NCBI GenBank assembly: GCA_965657085.1
Contig: CBFHND010000001.1
Span: 310,001-374,000 of the forward strand
Length of the DNA: 64,000 nucleotides
From: CBFHND01 sp965657085
GTDB lineage: Bacteria > Pseudomonadota > Alphaproteobacteria > Rhodobacterales > Rhodobacteraceae
Direction: 5' to 3'
The notes under the pieces were generated by a model. It did no database searches and was not told where the DNA came from. It worked only from the letters and a program-made list of their open reading frames with translations. Positions 52,321 through 61,317 of this stretch are shown here, in pieces; positions within the stretch are counted from its first letter, which is position 1; the number at the start of each line of letters is the position of its first letter. A program made the translations under genes and the position numbers.

Positions 52321-53682
52321 GCGGCCCTGACGTTCGAAGGGGGCCTTGGGTGCAGCCTTGCCACCCTCGGCGATCACCCTGCGGGCCAACAGCCACGCGA
52401 CCCCGCCGAAGATCACGCCTGCCGCAGATTGCCCGATCAGCACACCGGGTGCGCCGAACCATGCAGCGCCCAGCGCCACCGCCGGGATCATTGCAGCGGT
52501 GTTGCGTCCCCAGTTCATCCACGTCGAATAGAACGGGTGGCCGAGGTTGTTGAACGCCGCGTTCGACACGAAGAGCACACCGTTGAAGAAGAAGGCCAGC
52601 GCCAGCGGGCCACAGAAGAGGTAGACCAGCGTGCGGGTGATGCCCTGCGCGTCGAACAGGGCCGCGATCAGCGGGCGCAGGCCAAAGAGAACGCCTGCGA
52701 CCAGCACGATGACCACGGCAGTAAAGATCAGGGCCGCGTTGAACCCCCGGCGCACCCGGCCATGATCGCCTGCGCCAAAGTTCTGGCCGATGATCGGGCC
52801 GACAGCCCCCGACAGCGCAAAGATCACGCCGAAGGACACCGGCGTCAGCCGGGCCACGATCGCCATGCCCGCCACCGCGTCTTCGCCGAATTGGGCCATG
52901 GCGCGGGTCACGATGGCCTGCCCCACGGGCGTTGCCAATTGGGTCAGGATCGCGGGAACTGCGATGGCGAGGATCGGGCGGAAATCGGCGCGCAGGCCCT
53001 CCATGTCAGGCCGGGCGATGCCACCGTGGTGGCGCAGGATCGGCAACAGTGCGGTGCCCGCGATGGTCACCCGCGCCGCGACCGAAGCCAGCGCCGCACC
53101 GGTCAGTTCCAGATCGAGGCCAAAGATCAGGATCGGGTCCAGAACGGCATTCACCGCACCGCCATAGATCGTGGCCATCATCGCGCGGCGCGCATCACCA
53201 TGCGCGCGCAGGATGGTGCCGCCCATCATCCCCACCAGCAACAGCGGAAGCGACGGGACAATGATGCGCAGGTAATGTCCGGCCAATTCCGCCGTGTGAC
53301 CTTCGGCACCGATCAGGCGCACCAGACCATCGATATTGAACCACACCAAAGCCGCGAAAAGCACACCAAAGCCTATGCCGAAGACAAGGCCGTGGCTGGT
53401 GCGCTTGTGAGCCAGAGCCGTATCGCCTGCCCCCAGCGCACGCGCCACCAGTGCGCCCACAGCGATTGCCATGCCGATGCTGAAAGAGGTGGTAAAGAAC
53501 AGGACCGCGCCCGCATAGCCGACGGCGGCGGCCAGTTCCGCCTTGCCCAGCATGGCGATGAACACCATGTCGATGAAATCCACCAGAAACACGGCCATCA
53601 AGCCGACGCTGGCGGTCAGGGACATCACCGTCACATGACCCAGAAGCGACCCGCTGAGGAATTTGGCCTGACCCTCAGCCAT
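52291..53682 (-). CDS. MATE-family efflux transporter
   Basis: A 463-residue membrane protein with about twelve helices in two halves, characteristic of NorM/DinF-like MATE pumps that export organic cations using a Na+ or H+ gradient. Visible features are FLVDFIDMVFIAMLGKAELA and GMMGGTILRAHGDARRAMMA in the first half and PIIGQNFGAGDHGRVRRGFN in the second. The substrate is unknown. It follows gltX by six bases on the same strand, so it is probably co-transcribed. Confidence 0.9.
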   Translation of the reverse strand: MAEGQAKFLSGSLLGHVTVMSLTASVGLMAVFLVDFIDMVFIAMLGKAELAAAVGYAGAVLFFTTSFSIGMAIAVGALVARALGAGDTALAHKRTSHGLVFGIGFGVLFAALVWFNIDGLVRLIGAEGHTAELAGHYLRIIVPSLPLLLVGMMGGTILRAHGDARRAMMATIYGGAVNAVLDPILIFGLDLELTGAALASVAARVTIAGTALLPILRHHGGIARPDMEGLRADFRPILAIAVPAILTQLATPVGQAIVTRAMAQFGEDAVAGMAIVARLTPVSFGVIFALSGAVGPIIGQNFGAGDHGRVRRGFNAALIFTAVVIVLVAGVLFGLRPLIAALFDAQGITRTLVYLFCGPLALAFFFNGVLFVSNAAFNNLGHPFYSTWMNWGRNTAAMIPAVALGAAWFGAPGVLIGQSAAGVIFGGVAWLLARRVIAEGGKAAPKAPFERQGRLHALLNLRR

Positions 53683-53688
53683 CCGCGA

Positions 53689-55014
53689 TTACCCGCGCGC
53701 CTTGATCACCTGCAACAGCGGCATGACCTTGCTCATGTCCGGGCCGTGGCTTTGCCCTGTCAACGCCTTGCGCAGCGGCATGAAAAGGCCCCGGCCCTTT
53801 CGGCCTGTGGCCTCTTTCACGGATGCGGTCCATACGCCCCATGTATCCCCATCGAACGGGCCTTCGGGCAGCATCGCCATGGCTGCGGCCACGAAATCTG
53901 CATCTTCGGCGTCGATGTCCGGCGTGGCCCCGTCGCGGAACATGGTCCACCAACCCGCGAGGTCATTCAGGGTCGAGATGTTTTCGCGCGTCACGTCCCA
54001 GAAGGCTGGGGCGAGATCGGCAGGCACGCCCAGCGCATCGATGTGGCCCTGAACATCGGCAAGCGACAGCGTTTGCAGGTAGCGGCCCGTGAGGGGGTAA
54101 AGGTCTTCGGCGTCGAACTTGGTCGGTGCGGACCCAAAGCGCGAGATGTCGAACCCTTCGACCAGTTCGGCCATGTCGGTGCGCAACTCCACCGGATCGC
54201 TGGAGCCGAGCCGCGCCATCAGGCTGAGCAGTGCCATGGGCTGCACGCCTGCCGCGCGCAGATCGCGCAGGGCCAGCGTACCCAGACGTTTCGACAGCGC
54301 TTCGCCCTGTGGGCCGGTCAGCAACGAATGGTGGGCAAAGCGCGGTGGCGTGGCACCCAGCGCGTTGATGATCTGAATCTGCGTGGCGGTGTTGGTCACA
54401 TGGTCGGAACCGCGCACCACGTCCGTCACGCCCATTTCGGTGTCATCGACAACAGAGGCTATGGTATACAGCACCTGCCCGTCGCCGCGGATCAGAACCG
54501 GGTCAGACACGCTGGCGGCATCGATACTGATGTCGCCCAGAATGCCATCGGTCCATTCGATGCGTTCGTGATCCAGCTTGAAGCGCCACACACCGTTGCC
54601 GCGTTCGGCACGCAGGGCATCGCGTTCCGCGTCAGACAGCGCCAATGCGGCGCGGTCGTAAACGGGCGGTTTGCCCATGTTGAGCTGTTTCTTGCGCTTG
54701 AGGTCGAGTTCGGTGGGTGTCTCGAACGCCTCGTAGAAGCGACCGGCCGCGCGCAATTGATCCGCCGCCTCGGCGTAGCGGTCCAGACGTTCGGATTGCC
54801 GTTCCACCCGGTCCCAATGCAGGCCCAGCCATTCCAGATCCTGCTTGATCGCGTCGACGTATTCTTCCTTCGACCGTTCGGGGTCGGTGTCGTCGATGCG
54901 CAGGATGAAGGTGCCGCCAGCCTTGCGGGCAATGAGGTAGTTCATCAGCGCGGTGCGCAGGTTGCCGATGTGGATATAGCCCGTGGGCGAAGGGGCAAAA
55001 CGGGTGGTGGTCAT
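53689..55014 (-). CDS. gltX: Glutamate--tRNA ligase
   Basis: Charges tRNA-Glu, and in organisms without GlnRS also tRNA-Gln. The 441-residue class I synthetase has the HIGH motif (APSPTGYIHIGNLRTAL), FILRIDDTDPERS, and the KMSKS counterpart EALSKRLG about mid-protein, followed by the helical anticodon-binding region. The ATG at 55014 is chosen over an upstream in-frame ATG because it starts at the conserved TTTRFAPSPTG. Many Rhodobacterales carry two gltX genes; only this one is in the window. Confidence 0.96.
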   Translation of the reverse strand: MTTTRFAPSPTGYIHIGNLRTALMNYLIARKAGGTFILRIDDTDPERSKEEYVDAIKQDLEWLGLHWDRVERQSERLDRYAEAADQLRAAGRFYEAFETPTELDLKRKKQLNMGKPPVYDRAALALSDAERDALRAERGNGVWRFKLDHERIEWTDGILGDISIDAASVSDPVLIRGDGQVLYTIASVVDDTEMGVTDVVRGSDHVTNTATQIQIINALGATPPRFAHHSLLTGPQGEALSKRLGTLALRDLRAAGVQPMALLSLMARLGSSDPVELRTDMAELVEGFDISRFGSAPTKFDAEDLYPLTGRYLQTLSLADVQGHIDALGVPADLAPAFWDVTRENISTLNDLAGWWTMFRDGATPDIDAEDADFVAAAMAMLPEGPFDGDTWGVWTASVKEATGRKGRGLFMPLRKALTGQSHGPDMSKVMPLLQVIKARG

Positions 55015-55225
55015 GGGTGTCTCCTGTTGGCCCTGCCTTGTCACAGGGCGCGCGCCTTGTCCAGCAATCGCGCCGTTTTGCGGCCCCTCTCAGGTCGGGC
55101 GCACCGGCCAGTGATCTGCCAGATCGTCAAGCCCGGCCCGGATCAATTCGCCCAGAACGTCGAGGTCGATATCTGCAAGATGTCTGCATGGCGCATATCC
55201 TAGCACATTTTGACCCTTGCGTCTG

Positions 55226-56260
55226 TCAGGCCGCGGGCTGCACAAACAGAAAACTGGGCGGTGCGGTCGTGGTATCTGCCTGCTGCAATCCCAATGATTT
55301 TCGCAGAAACTGTGCTTCATGGCGCAGCAGGAACTGACGCGCGGGCGACATGGGTTGCATCGGGTTCCGGGCCGTGACCGTGGCCAGTTCAGCTTGCGCC
55401 TGCGGGCTGAGAACCCCGTTCAGGTCGTCCCCAAGGTACAGGCTTTCACTGACCATGCCTTGGGCGGTCAGCATCTCGTGGCGTGCAAAAAGCAGGTGAT
55501 GGTATGTCACCATGGCCGTGTTGACCCGCCGCACCTTAATGCCATCGACCAGGAATTTCGCAGGTACCAGAACTTCGGCCTCATCAAACAACAGGCCTGT
55601 CCAGACGTTCGAGATCAGCACACGGTGTTGCGGTGACACGATCAGGGGCGCGGACCCGCCCAAAACCTCGGGTGCAATGGTGATCGGGGCACCGCGCCCC
55701 AATCCCGGCACCTGCGACGACGTGCACCACAGGATCGGTTGCGGCCCATGATCGCGCGTCTCGACCAAATCGCCGGGGCCAAGCCGTTGCACCGGGCGGG
55801 GTCCGTCGGGTGTATCGATCAGTGTTCCGGACACAAAACAGGCATAGCGATAGGTCCCGGCGTCCTGATCGGTGGTATAAAACCCGGGCGAATTGCCCCC
55901 GGAGGAATTGTCAGAAAACCAGGTTTCCAGATCAAAATTCGGAGACCATACGACTTGGATCAGGTTGCCCGATGGATCCAGCCCCTCGAACACGACGGCC
56001 CCTTCGTTGCCGGACATCGGGTCGGTTCGGATGACGGTGGCATTGGCGATCGACGTGCCGCCGTTGCCGGCGAAAGACACGGAATAGGTGTCGCCCAATG
56101 AAAAGAGCCGCCCGTCATCATCACCGGCCTGAGAGGTGATAACGAGGTTCTTGGTCGAGTTTGGCGGATAATCGAACGTGCTGGTGCCTGCACCATCGTT
56201 GACGTTGGCGCCGGTTGATACAGCGAATTCATTGTCTTCTGCGTAGTAACTGAACGCCAT
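55226..56260 (-). CDS. Hint-domain (Hedgehog/intein-like) protein
   Basis: A 344-residue protein of a type abundant in Roseobacters. Residues 1 to about 138 form a Gly/Asn/Asp-rich, beta-rich N-terminal region. The Hint domain starts at Cys141 (CFVSGTLIDTPDGPRPVQRL) and includes GPGDLVETRDHGPQPILW and the block-B-like SPQHRVLI (His212). In true Hint proteins the N-terminal Cys and this His drive self-cleavage. There is no signal peptide, and there are no clear RTX repeats. The function in Roseobacters is not established; surface or secreted self-processing protein is the usual guess. Confidence 0.88.
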   Translation of the reverse strand: MAFSYYAEDNEFAVSTGANVNDGAGTSTFDYPPNSTKNLVITSQAGDDDGRLFSLGDTYSVSFAGNGGTSIANATVIRTDPMSGNEGAVVFEGLDPSGNLIQVVWSPNFDLETWFSDNSSGGNSPGFYTTDQDAGTYRYACFVSGTLIDTPDGPRPVQRLGPGDLVETRDHGPQPILWCTSSQVPGLGRGAPITIAPEVLGGSAPLIVSPQHRVLISNVWTGLLFDEAEVLVPAKFLVDGIKVRRVNTAMVTYHHLLFARHEMLTAQGMVSESLYLGDDLNGVLSPQAQAELATVTARNPMQPMSPARQFLLRHEAQFLRKSLGLQQADTTTAPPSFLFVQPAA

Positions 56261-56349
56261 GTGTGTCCCTTTCCCGGCACGATAGGTGTCAGGAAAGGCT
56301 TGCGCTCAAACTAAGGCCTCAGCAGAAAGTGCCTAAAATTTGTGCGTAA

Positions 56350-58014
56350 TCAGGTGGGGTCGCGCCAGCGGTTGGCGATGGGATAGCGCCGATCAAGCCA
56401 GAAGGCGCGCTTTGTCAGGCGTGCGCCGGGGGCAGATTGGAACCGTTTGTATTCACTGATGTAGATCAGGTGTTCCACCCGTTTGGCCACATCGCGGTCA
56501 AAGCCCGCGGCGACGCAATCGGCGATGCTGCCATCGCGGTCCACGAGGATGTCGAGCAGCGCATCAAGCTCGGGATAGTCGGGCAGGCTGTCGCTGTCTT
56601 TCTGGTCCTCGCGCAGTTCGGCGCTGGGGGGCTTTGTGATGATGCGGTCGGGGATCACTTCGCCCGGCTGGCCCATCATCCAGTCACGGTGATTGGCATT
56701 GCGCCAGCGGCAGGTTTCGAACACCCGCGTCTTGTAGAGGTCCTTGATCGGGTTATAGCCGCCCGCCATGTCGCCGTAGATCGTGGCATAGCCCACGGCC
56801 ACTTCGGATTTGTTGCCGGTCGTCAAAAGCATTTCTCCGAATTTGTTGCTGAGGGCCATCAGCAGCAGACCACGCAGGCGGGATTGGATGTTTTCCTCGG
56901 TCACGTCGGGTTCCGTGCCTGCAAACAGGGGGGCCAGAGTGCCCGTGATCGCCGCGCGCGCCTCGGCGATGGGAACATAGTCATAGCGGCATCCCAGCGC
57001 CTTGGCGCAGGCCTCGGCATCCTCAAGGCTGTCGGGGCTGGTGTATTCGCTGGGCAGCATGACGCAGCGCACATTTTCAGGGCCAAGCGCATCTGCGGCG
57101 ATGGTGGCGACCAGCGCACTGTCGACGCCACCCGACATGCCCAGCAGCACCTTCTTGAATCCGGTCTTGGCCATGTAGTCGCGCAGGGCCAGCACCATTA
57201 CCCGGTAATCCTGTTCCCACTCGTCGGCGCGGTCCGCGATCTCGTCTTGCTGAATGCGCCAGCCATCGGGGCCGCGTTCAAGGTCCACGTGCCACACCGT
57301 GCTGTCGAAAAAGGGCATGCGGAAGGCCAGCGCTCCGCCGGGATTGAGGCCAAAGCTGGCGCCGTCGAACACCTGATCGTCCTGGCCGCCCACCATGTTG
57401 AGATAGATCAGCGGCAGGCCGGTCTCGACCACCCGCGCGACCATCAGGTTCATCCGCACGTCGAACTTGTCCCGGTAGTAGGGCGATCCGTTGGGCACCA
57501 ACAGGAATTCCGCGCCGGTTTCTTCCAGCGTTTCAGCGACGTCCGGGTGCCACGCATCTTCGCAGATGGGGCTGCCGATGCGGGTGTTGCCCACGCTGTA
57601 GGGACCACCAAGAGGGCCTGCATCGAATATGCGCACCTCGTCAAAGACGGTGGCATTGGGCAGGTGATGTTTCAGCACCTTGCTGGCGATCTTGCCGTTC
57701 TTGCAGATCAGGTAGGCGTTATAAAGCTCCTCGCCATCGTCCTCGACCCAAGGCGCGCCGATGGCCAGTGCAGGCCCGTCCGCACAGTCGGCGGCCAGTT
57801 GTTCGACCGCCTGCATCGCCGCCGTATAGACAGCGGGTTTTCGCACAAGGTCCTGCGGGTTGTAGCCGACGATGAACATCTCGGGCAGCGCCACCAGATC
57901 AGCGCCCGCATCGCGGCCCGCTTCCCAGGCCGCGCGGGCCTTGGCCGCGTTGCCGGGGATGTCGCCCACGGTGGGGTTCAACTGTGCAAGAGTGATGCGA
58001 AATCTGTCGGCCAT
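56350..58014 (-). CDS. nadE: Glutamine-dependent NAD+ synthetase
   Basis: Makes NAD+ from deamido-NAD, ATP and glutamine, the last step of the pathway that includes nadD at 11768. The 554-residue protein has an N-terminal nitrilase-type glutaminase domain (LVALPEMFIVGYNPQDL with the catalytic Glu, VLKHHLPNATVFDE with Lys, and GSPICEDAWHPDV with Cys) and a C-terminal ATP-pyrophosphatase domain with the P-loop LLGMSGGVDSALVA. Length and domain order are standard for the fused bacterial enzyme. Confidence 0.96.
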   Translation of the reverse strand: MADRFRITLAQLNPTVGDIPGNAAKARAAWEAGRDAGADLVALPEMFIVGYNPQDLVRKPAVYTAAMQAVEQLAADCADGPALAIGAPWVEDDGEELYNAYLICKNGKIASKVLKHHLPNATVFDEVRIFDAGPLGGPYSVGNTRIGSPICEDAWHPDVAETLEETGAEFLLVPNGSPYYRDKFDVRMNLMVARVVETGLPLIYLNMVGGQDDQVFDGASFGLNPGGALAFRMPFFDSTVWHVDLERGPDGWRIQQDEIADRADEWEQDYRVMVLALRDYMAKTGFKKVLLGMSGGVDSALVATIAADALGPENVRCVMLPSEYTSPDSLEDAEACAKALGCRYDYVPIAEARAAITGTLAPLFAGTEPDVTEENIQSRLRGLLLMALSNKFGEMLLTTGNKSEVAVGYATIYGDMAGGYNPIKDLYKTRVFETCRWRNANHRDWMMGQPGEVIPDRIITKPPSAELREDQKDSDSLPDYPELDALLDILVDRDGSIADCVAAGFDRDVAKRVEHLIYISEYKRFQSAPGARLTKRAFWLDRRYPIANRWRDPT

Positions 58015-58203
58015 GGGAGGCTCCGGCGGCTAATGTCTTTTGTCCCTATACGATCTAGGCGGGGCGCATGAAAGGCCAAGCTGGCGCGACGGCTTGTGAC
58101 GATCGGATCACGGGGCGCAATCCCCATTGCGGGCGCGCGTACCTTCTTCTACGCTGTGGCCGCGCACCGGGGGGTGCGCACCCTTTTGAATGACAGGTGG
58201 CCT

Positions 58204-59592
58204 ATGCAGTCTCGCGCTCTTGTTCTTTGTCTTGCCCTGATGCCCGGTTTGGCCGCGGCACAGGATGGTCAGGTTCTGACCAAGCAATACGATGACGGTG
58301 GAATTTACGAAGGCACCTTTCAGGGCGGCTTGCAGCATGGGCAGGGCACTTACCGCTTGCCCAACGGGTATGAATATTCCGGCGACTGGGTCGAGGGCGA
58401 GATCAAGGGCGAAGGCGTCGCACGCTTTCCCAACGGATCGGTCTACGAAGGCAGTTTTGCCAAGGGCAAGCCCGAGGGTTTCGGCAAGATCACCTTTGCC
58501 GATGGCGGCACCTACGAGGGCGACTGGGTCAGCGGCGCGATCATGGGGCAAGGCGTGGCGATCTATGCCAACGGCGTGCGCTACGAAGGTGCGTTCCGCA
58601 ATGCCAAGCACCACGGCAAAGGCGTGATGCAAAGCCCCGGCGGCTATGAATACAAGGGCGACTGGATCGACGGGATCAAGCAGGGCGTGGGCACGATCAC
58701 CTACCCCGATGGCGCGGTTTACGATGGCGATATCAAGGCCGGAAAACGCGATGGCACCGGCACCCTGACCATGCCCGACGGGTTGATCTATGTCGGACTG
58801 TGGAAGGGTGGGCAGATCGATGGCACCGGCACCCTGACCCAGCCCAATGGCGATGTCTACGAGGGCGATCTGGTGAACGGCCAGCGTCAGGGCAAGGGCC
58901 GCGTGACCTATGCCAATGGCGATGTCTACGAAGGCCAGTTCAAGGATGACCGCCGCCACGGCACCGGTACCTTCATCGGCAATGACGGATACACCTATAT
59001 CGGCGCATGGGCCGCAGGCCAGATCGAAGGACAGGGCCGCGTGACCTATCCCGACGGATCGGTCTATGAGGGCATGTTCCGCGATGATCTGGCCGATGGC
59101 ACGGGCAAGATCACCTATGCTGACGGCTCGACCTATGAAGGCGCATGGGTGGCGGGTGTGATCGAAGGCGAAGGCAAGGCCAGCTATTCCAACGGCGTGA
59201 TCTACGAGGGTGGTTTCAAGAACGCCCGCAACCATGGGCAAGGCGTGATGACCTATGCCGATGGCTACCGCTATGAGGGCGCGTGGCTGGATGGCCAGCG
59301 ACAGGGACAAGGCAAGGCCACCTATCCCGATGGCACGGTCTATGAAGGCAATTTTGAAAGCGGACAACGCCATGGGCAGGGCAAGATCGTGATGGCCGAT
59401 GGCTTTGTCTACGAAGGCGACTGGGTGCAGGGTGAAATCAGCGGTCAGGGCGTGGCCACCTATACCAACGGCGACATCTACGAAGGCACGTTCAGCGCCG
59501 GCAAACGTCAGGGCAGCGGCACCATGCGCTATGCCACTGGCGAAGAGGCCAGCGGCAACTGGGATGGCGGCGCGCTGAAAGAAGGCGGCTAA
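58204..59592 (+). CDS. Exported MORN-repeat protein with 18 repeats
   Basis: A 462-residue protein with a signal peptide (residues 1-19, ending LAAA) and then 18 uninterrupted 23-residue MORN repeats from residue 33 to 446, each of the form YxGxWxxGxxxGxGxxxxxxG, plus a degenerate tail. Repeats 1-9 and 10-18 align one to one (for example repeats 5 and 14, VRYEGAFRNAKHHGKGVMQ and VIYEGGFKNARNHGQGVMT), so the array arose by duplication of a nine-repeat block. MORN repeats form flat beta-hairpin sheets and mediate protein or lipid contacts. The ATG at 58204 is the start of the signal peptide. No partner gene is evident. Confidence 0.9.
   Translation: MQSRALVLCLALMPGLAAAQDGQVLTKQYDDGGIYEGTFQGGLQHGQGTYRLPNGYEYSGDWVEGEIKGEGVARFPNGSVYEGSFAKGKPEGFGKITFADGGTYEGDWVSGAIMGQGVAIYANGVRYEGAFRNAKHHGKGVMQSPGGYEYKGDWIDGIKQGVGTITYPDGAVYDGDIKAGKRDGTGTLTMPDGLIYVGLWKGGQIDGTGTLTQPNGDVYEGDLVNGQRQGKGRVTYANGDVYEGQFKDDRRHGTGTFIGNDGYTYIGAWAAGQIEGQGRVTYPDGSVYEGMFRDDLADGTGKITYADGSTYEGAWVAGVIEGEGKASYSNGVIYEGGFKNARNHGQGVMTYADGYRYEGAWLDGQRQGQGKATYPDGTVYEGNFESGQRHGQGKIVMADGFVYEGDWVQGEISGQGVATYTNGDIYEGTFSAGKRQGSGTMRYATGEEASGNWDGGALKEGG
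58300..59541 (+). repeat. MORN coding array built from two nine-repeat blocks
   Basis: Eighteen 69-bp units; the first block spans about 58300-58920 and the second 58921-59541. Each unit of block 1 resembles the same-numbered unit of block 2 better than its neighbours, most clearly for units 3/12, 4/13, 5/14 and 6/15. Confidence 0.85.
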
Positions 59593-59594
59593 GG

Positions 59595-59625
59595 AAAAAC
59601 TGCGTAGCGAAGCTACGAGGTTTCC
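59595..59625 (+). terminator. Hairpin behind the MORN gene
   Basis: CGTAGC-gaa-GCTACG (59603-59617) is flanked by GGAAAAACT and AGGTTTCCC, which extend the stem imperfectly. There is no T-run, so termination is only possible. Confidence 0.45.
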
Positions 59626-59696
59626 CATTCTGTCGACGACGAGGGAAGGTTTTACTACCCGCGCACCTCAAAGCCTTTTGCAACCTTACATAGGTG

Positions 59697-59719
59697 CAGT
59701 GGTCCCAGAAAACTGGACA
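59697..59719 (-). repeat. IS3-family terminal inverted repeat remnant
   Basis: On the minus strand it reads TGTCCAGTTTTCTGGGACC and continues ACTG, the typical terminal sequence of one IS3-family subgroup. It lies just beyond the truncated orfA at 59725 and marks the outer end of that element. Confidence 0.6.
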
Positions 59720-59724
59720 GGCGG

Positions 59725-59799
59725 TTAAGGTGTATCCCAAACCTTTGAAGGGATACGCACTGCATCAGCGCGGAATTCGTCCGTTCGTTTCAGTCCCAT
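59725..59799 (-). pseudogene. 5' fragment of an IS3-family orfA (MGLKRTDEFR type)
   Basis: A 24-codon piece beginning MGLKRTDEFRADAVRI, the characteristic N terminus of a common IS3-family OrfA, with the Shine-Dalgarno AAGGAGAC upstream. After VRI the frame leaves the family and stops at TAA. The rest of orfA and all of orfB are deleted, and the right terminal repeat of the element follows at once. Confidence 0.65.
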
Positions 59800-59854
59800 A
59801 GTTCGTCTCCTTTGTTGCAATAAATGCTATCAAAGGAGCGGCATCAAACCGTGA

Positions 59855-60103
59855 CAGGTCCCGGTTCTCGCGCTCCAAGGCCTTCAGACGTTCGGCCATC
59901 TCGGTCGTGATCCCGGCACGGTCACCGCGATCCACCTCGGCCTTCTTGACCCATGCGTCCAGCGTCTGCGGCGCACAGCCGATCTTTGCTGATATCGACA
60001 TCATCGCCGCCCACCGGCTCCCATGCTGCCCTTGGTTGTCCAGAACAATGCGAACGGCACGCGCGCGCACTTCGGGGGAGTATTGGTTCGTTGCCTTGCT
60101 CAT
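59855..60103 (-). pseudogene. Truncated IS3-family orfA of a second element
   Basis: Eighty-three codons of an OrfA (SKATNQYSPEVRARAVRIVL, SRWAAMMSISAKIGCAPQTL, DAWVKKAEVDRGD) with the HTH_Tnp_1 domain. The frame then runs after ENRDL into the leader of the other IS fragment and ends at 59765 as a 112-residue chimaera. The leucine-zipper end of OrfA and the whole OrfB transposase are missing, so the element cannot move by itself. Confidence 0.85.
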
Positions 60104-60127
60104 GGTGCTCCATCCTGCTCAGGAGTT

Positions 60128-60156
60128 GGAGCCGCCGGCAAACCCGGCGCGGGTCA
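60128..60156 (-). repeat. Left terminal inverted repeat of the second IS3 remnant
   Basis: On the minus strand it begins TGACCCGCGCCGGGTTTGCC and continues GGCGGCTCC, matching the usual IS3-family left end, 24 bases before the orfA ATG. The element boundary is therefore at 60156, only 18 bases from the stop of the blaR1-like gene. Confidence 0.65.
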
Positions 60157-60174
60157 TACGGATTGTTTGCAGTT

Positions 60175-61317
60175 TCAATTCCGTATGCGGCCGAAAGTGG
60201 AAAGACGGTTTATCTCGTCAAGCCGTTCAAGGTTCACCACGGTTGAAAGCATGAGCCGGTCGTGGCTCCAGTCTCCGGGGCGCTGGATGGCGACGGACAT
60301 GAAGGCCACCATCGCAATCAATGGAATGGCCGCCATCGCAAACACCACCTTCTGGTGTGACTGCCGCCGGGCATTGAGCATGGACAGTATTCTTTGTTCC
60401 AGCAGGCTTTTCCCTTCACGTGCCGGCGATCTGTCTACCGTAACCAATGTGACCTTGGGCACCGCAACCGAAAACGCCCGATCCCGCCGCAGCGTTTGCT
60501 GACAAACCGACAACAGCGTGTCGCAGTATTCACGGACATCAATGCGACCTTTGGACATGACTTGGCTGTCACAGGTCAATTCGCGCAAATGCTCCACCTG
60601 ACGCTTCCAGGCGTGATAGGCCGGATTAAGAAAGAACAGCGGTTTGAGTGCTTCCAGAAGGATTTCCCATTCCAGATCGCCTTGGCGAATATGCTGAAAT
60701 TCATGGGCAAGGGTTACCTTCAATTCCTGCGGGCGCCCCAGCATTTGCGAAGGAAGGACGACGTAGTAGTGGCGTAAACCCCGTGTTGAAAACGGCACCA
60801 GGGTTCTGTCAGACAGGCGAATACGCACCCGCCCGAGGCACCGCCAATGATAGCTGTCCGAGACGATTTTCCAGAGGCAGAACATGGAATATCCAAGGCG
60901 GAAAAGACCCAAGGTCACGCCGACACAGAATGTGGCGACGACGGCAATCGCAATGCGTCCCTCCATGTTCAGGACGTTGAGAGTGAAGTTGTCACGCATC
61001 AAGACCAACCATTCAAAGTCCGATGCTTTCATCTCAAGTCCACCATTCAGGTAGTACGAAACCACCATGTCCGACAGGTTCAGGTTCACCTCGGTGGCGA
61101 CGCCGGTTCCCTGCAGGGCATGAAAACCGGCCGCCATGAACGGTGCGCATACGATCGCAACGAATACAGCGTTCAAAAGGCGCAACTGAATGCCGAAGGC
61201 GTCCTTCAATCCGACCAGGTCCATGAACCAACGCACAAGAAACCACAAACCAAAAGCGATACCAAACAGGATATTGGCGTTCATGAATGCATCGAGCAGT
61301 GCTTCACCCGCTATCAT
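60175..61317 (-). CDS. M56-family (BlaR1/MecR1-like) membrane metalloprotease
   Basis: A 380-residue protein with N-terminal membrane helices (ANILFGIAFGLWFLVRW, LLNAVFVAIVCAPFM, IAIAVVATFCVGVTLG) and a cytoplasmic gluzincin domain with HEFQH at residues 205-209 and the downstream LRELTCDSQV acidic motif. M56 proteases sense a signal and cleave a partner BlaI/MecI repressor. The penicillin-binding sensor domain of BlaR1 is absent; after a last helix only about 35 residues remain. No beta-lactamase gene is nearby. It overlaps the blaI-like gene by 14 bases. An IS remnant abuts its 3' end. Confidence 0.85.
   Translation of the reverse strand: MIAGEALLDAFMNANILFGIAFGLWFLVRWFMDLVGLKDAFGIQLRLLNAVFVAIVCAPFMAAGFHALQGTGVATEVNLNLSDMVVSYYLNGGLEMKASDFEWLVLMRDNFTLNVLNMEGRIAIAVVATFCVGVTLGLFRLGYSMFCLWKIVSDSYHWRCLGRVRIRLSDRTLVPFSTRGLRHYYVVLPSQMLGRPQELKVTLAHEFQHIRQGDLEWEILLEALKPLFFLNPAYHAWKRQVEHLRELTCDSQVMSKGRIDVREYCDTLLSVCQQTLRRDRAFSVAVPKVTLVTVDRSPAREGKSLLEQRILSMLNARRQSHQKVVFAMAAIPLIAMVAFMSVAIQRPGDWSHDRLMLSTVVNLERLDEINRLSTFGRIRN

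Noticed and set aside
52429..55203. Plus-strand open frame of more than 900 codons across the MATE and gltX genes
   Set aside because: Composition is His/Arg/Gln-rich with no recognisable domain, and it is antisense to two secure genes.
55090..55320. Minus-strand frame of 76 codons between gltX and the Hint gene, with an interesting end (YAPCRHLADIDLDVLGELIR)
   Set aside because: Most of its 5' part overlaps the Hint gene, and no good start precedes the short unique part. It could be a remnant of a small zinc-binding protein, but the evidence is too thin for a call.
58300..59541. CRISPR-like regular repeat array
   Set aside because: The 69-bp periodicity is coding: it matches 23-residue MORN repeats in an intact frame.
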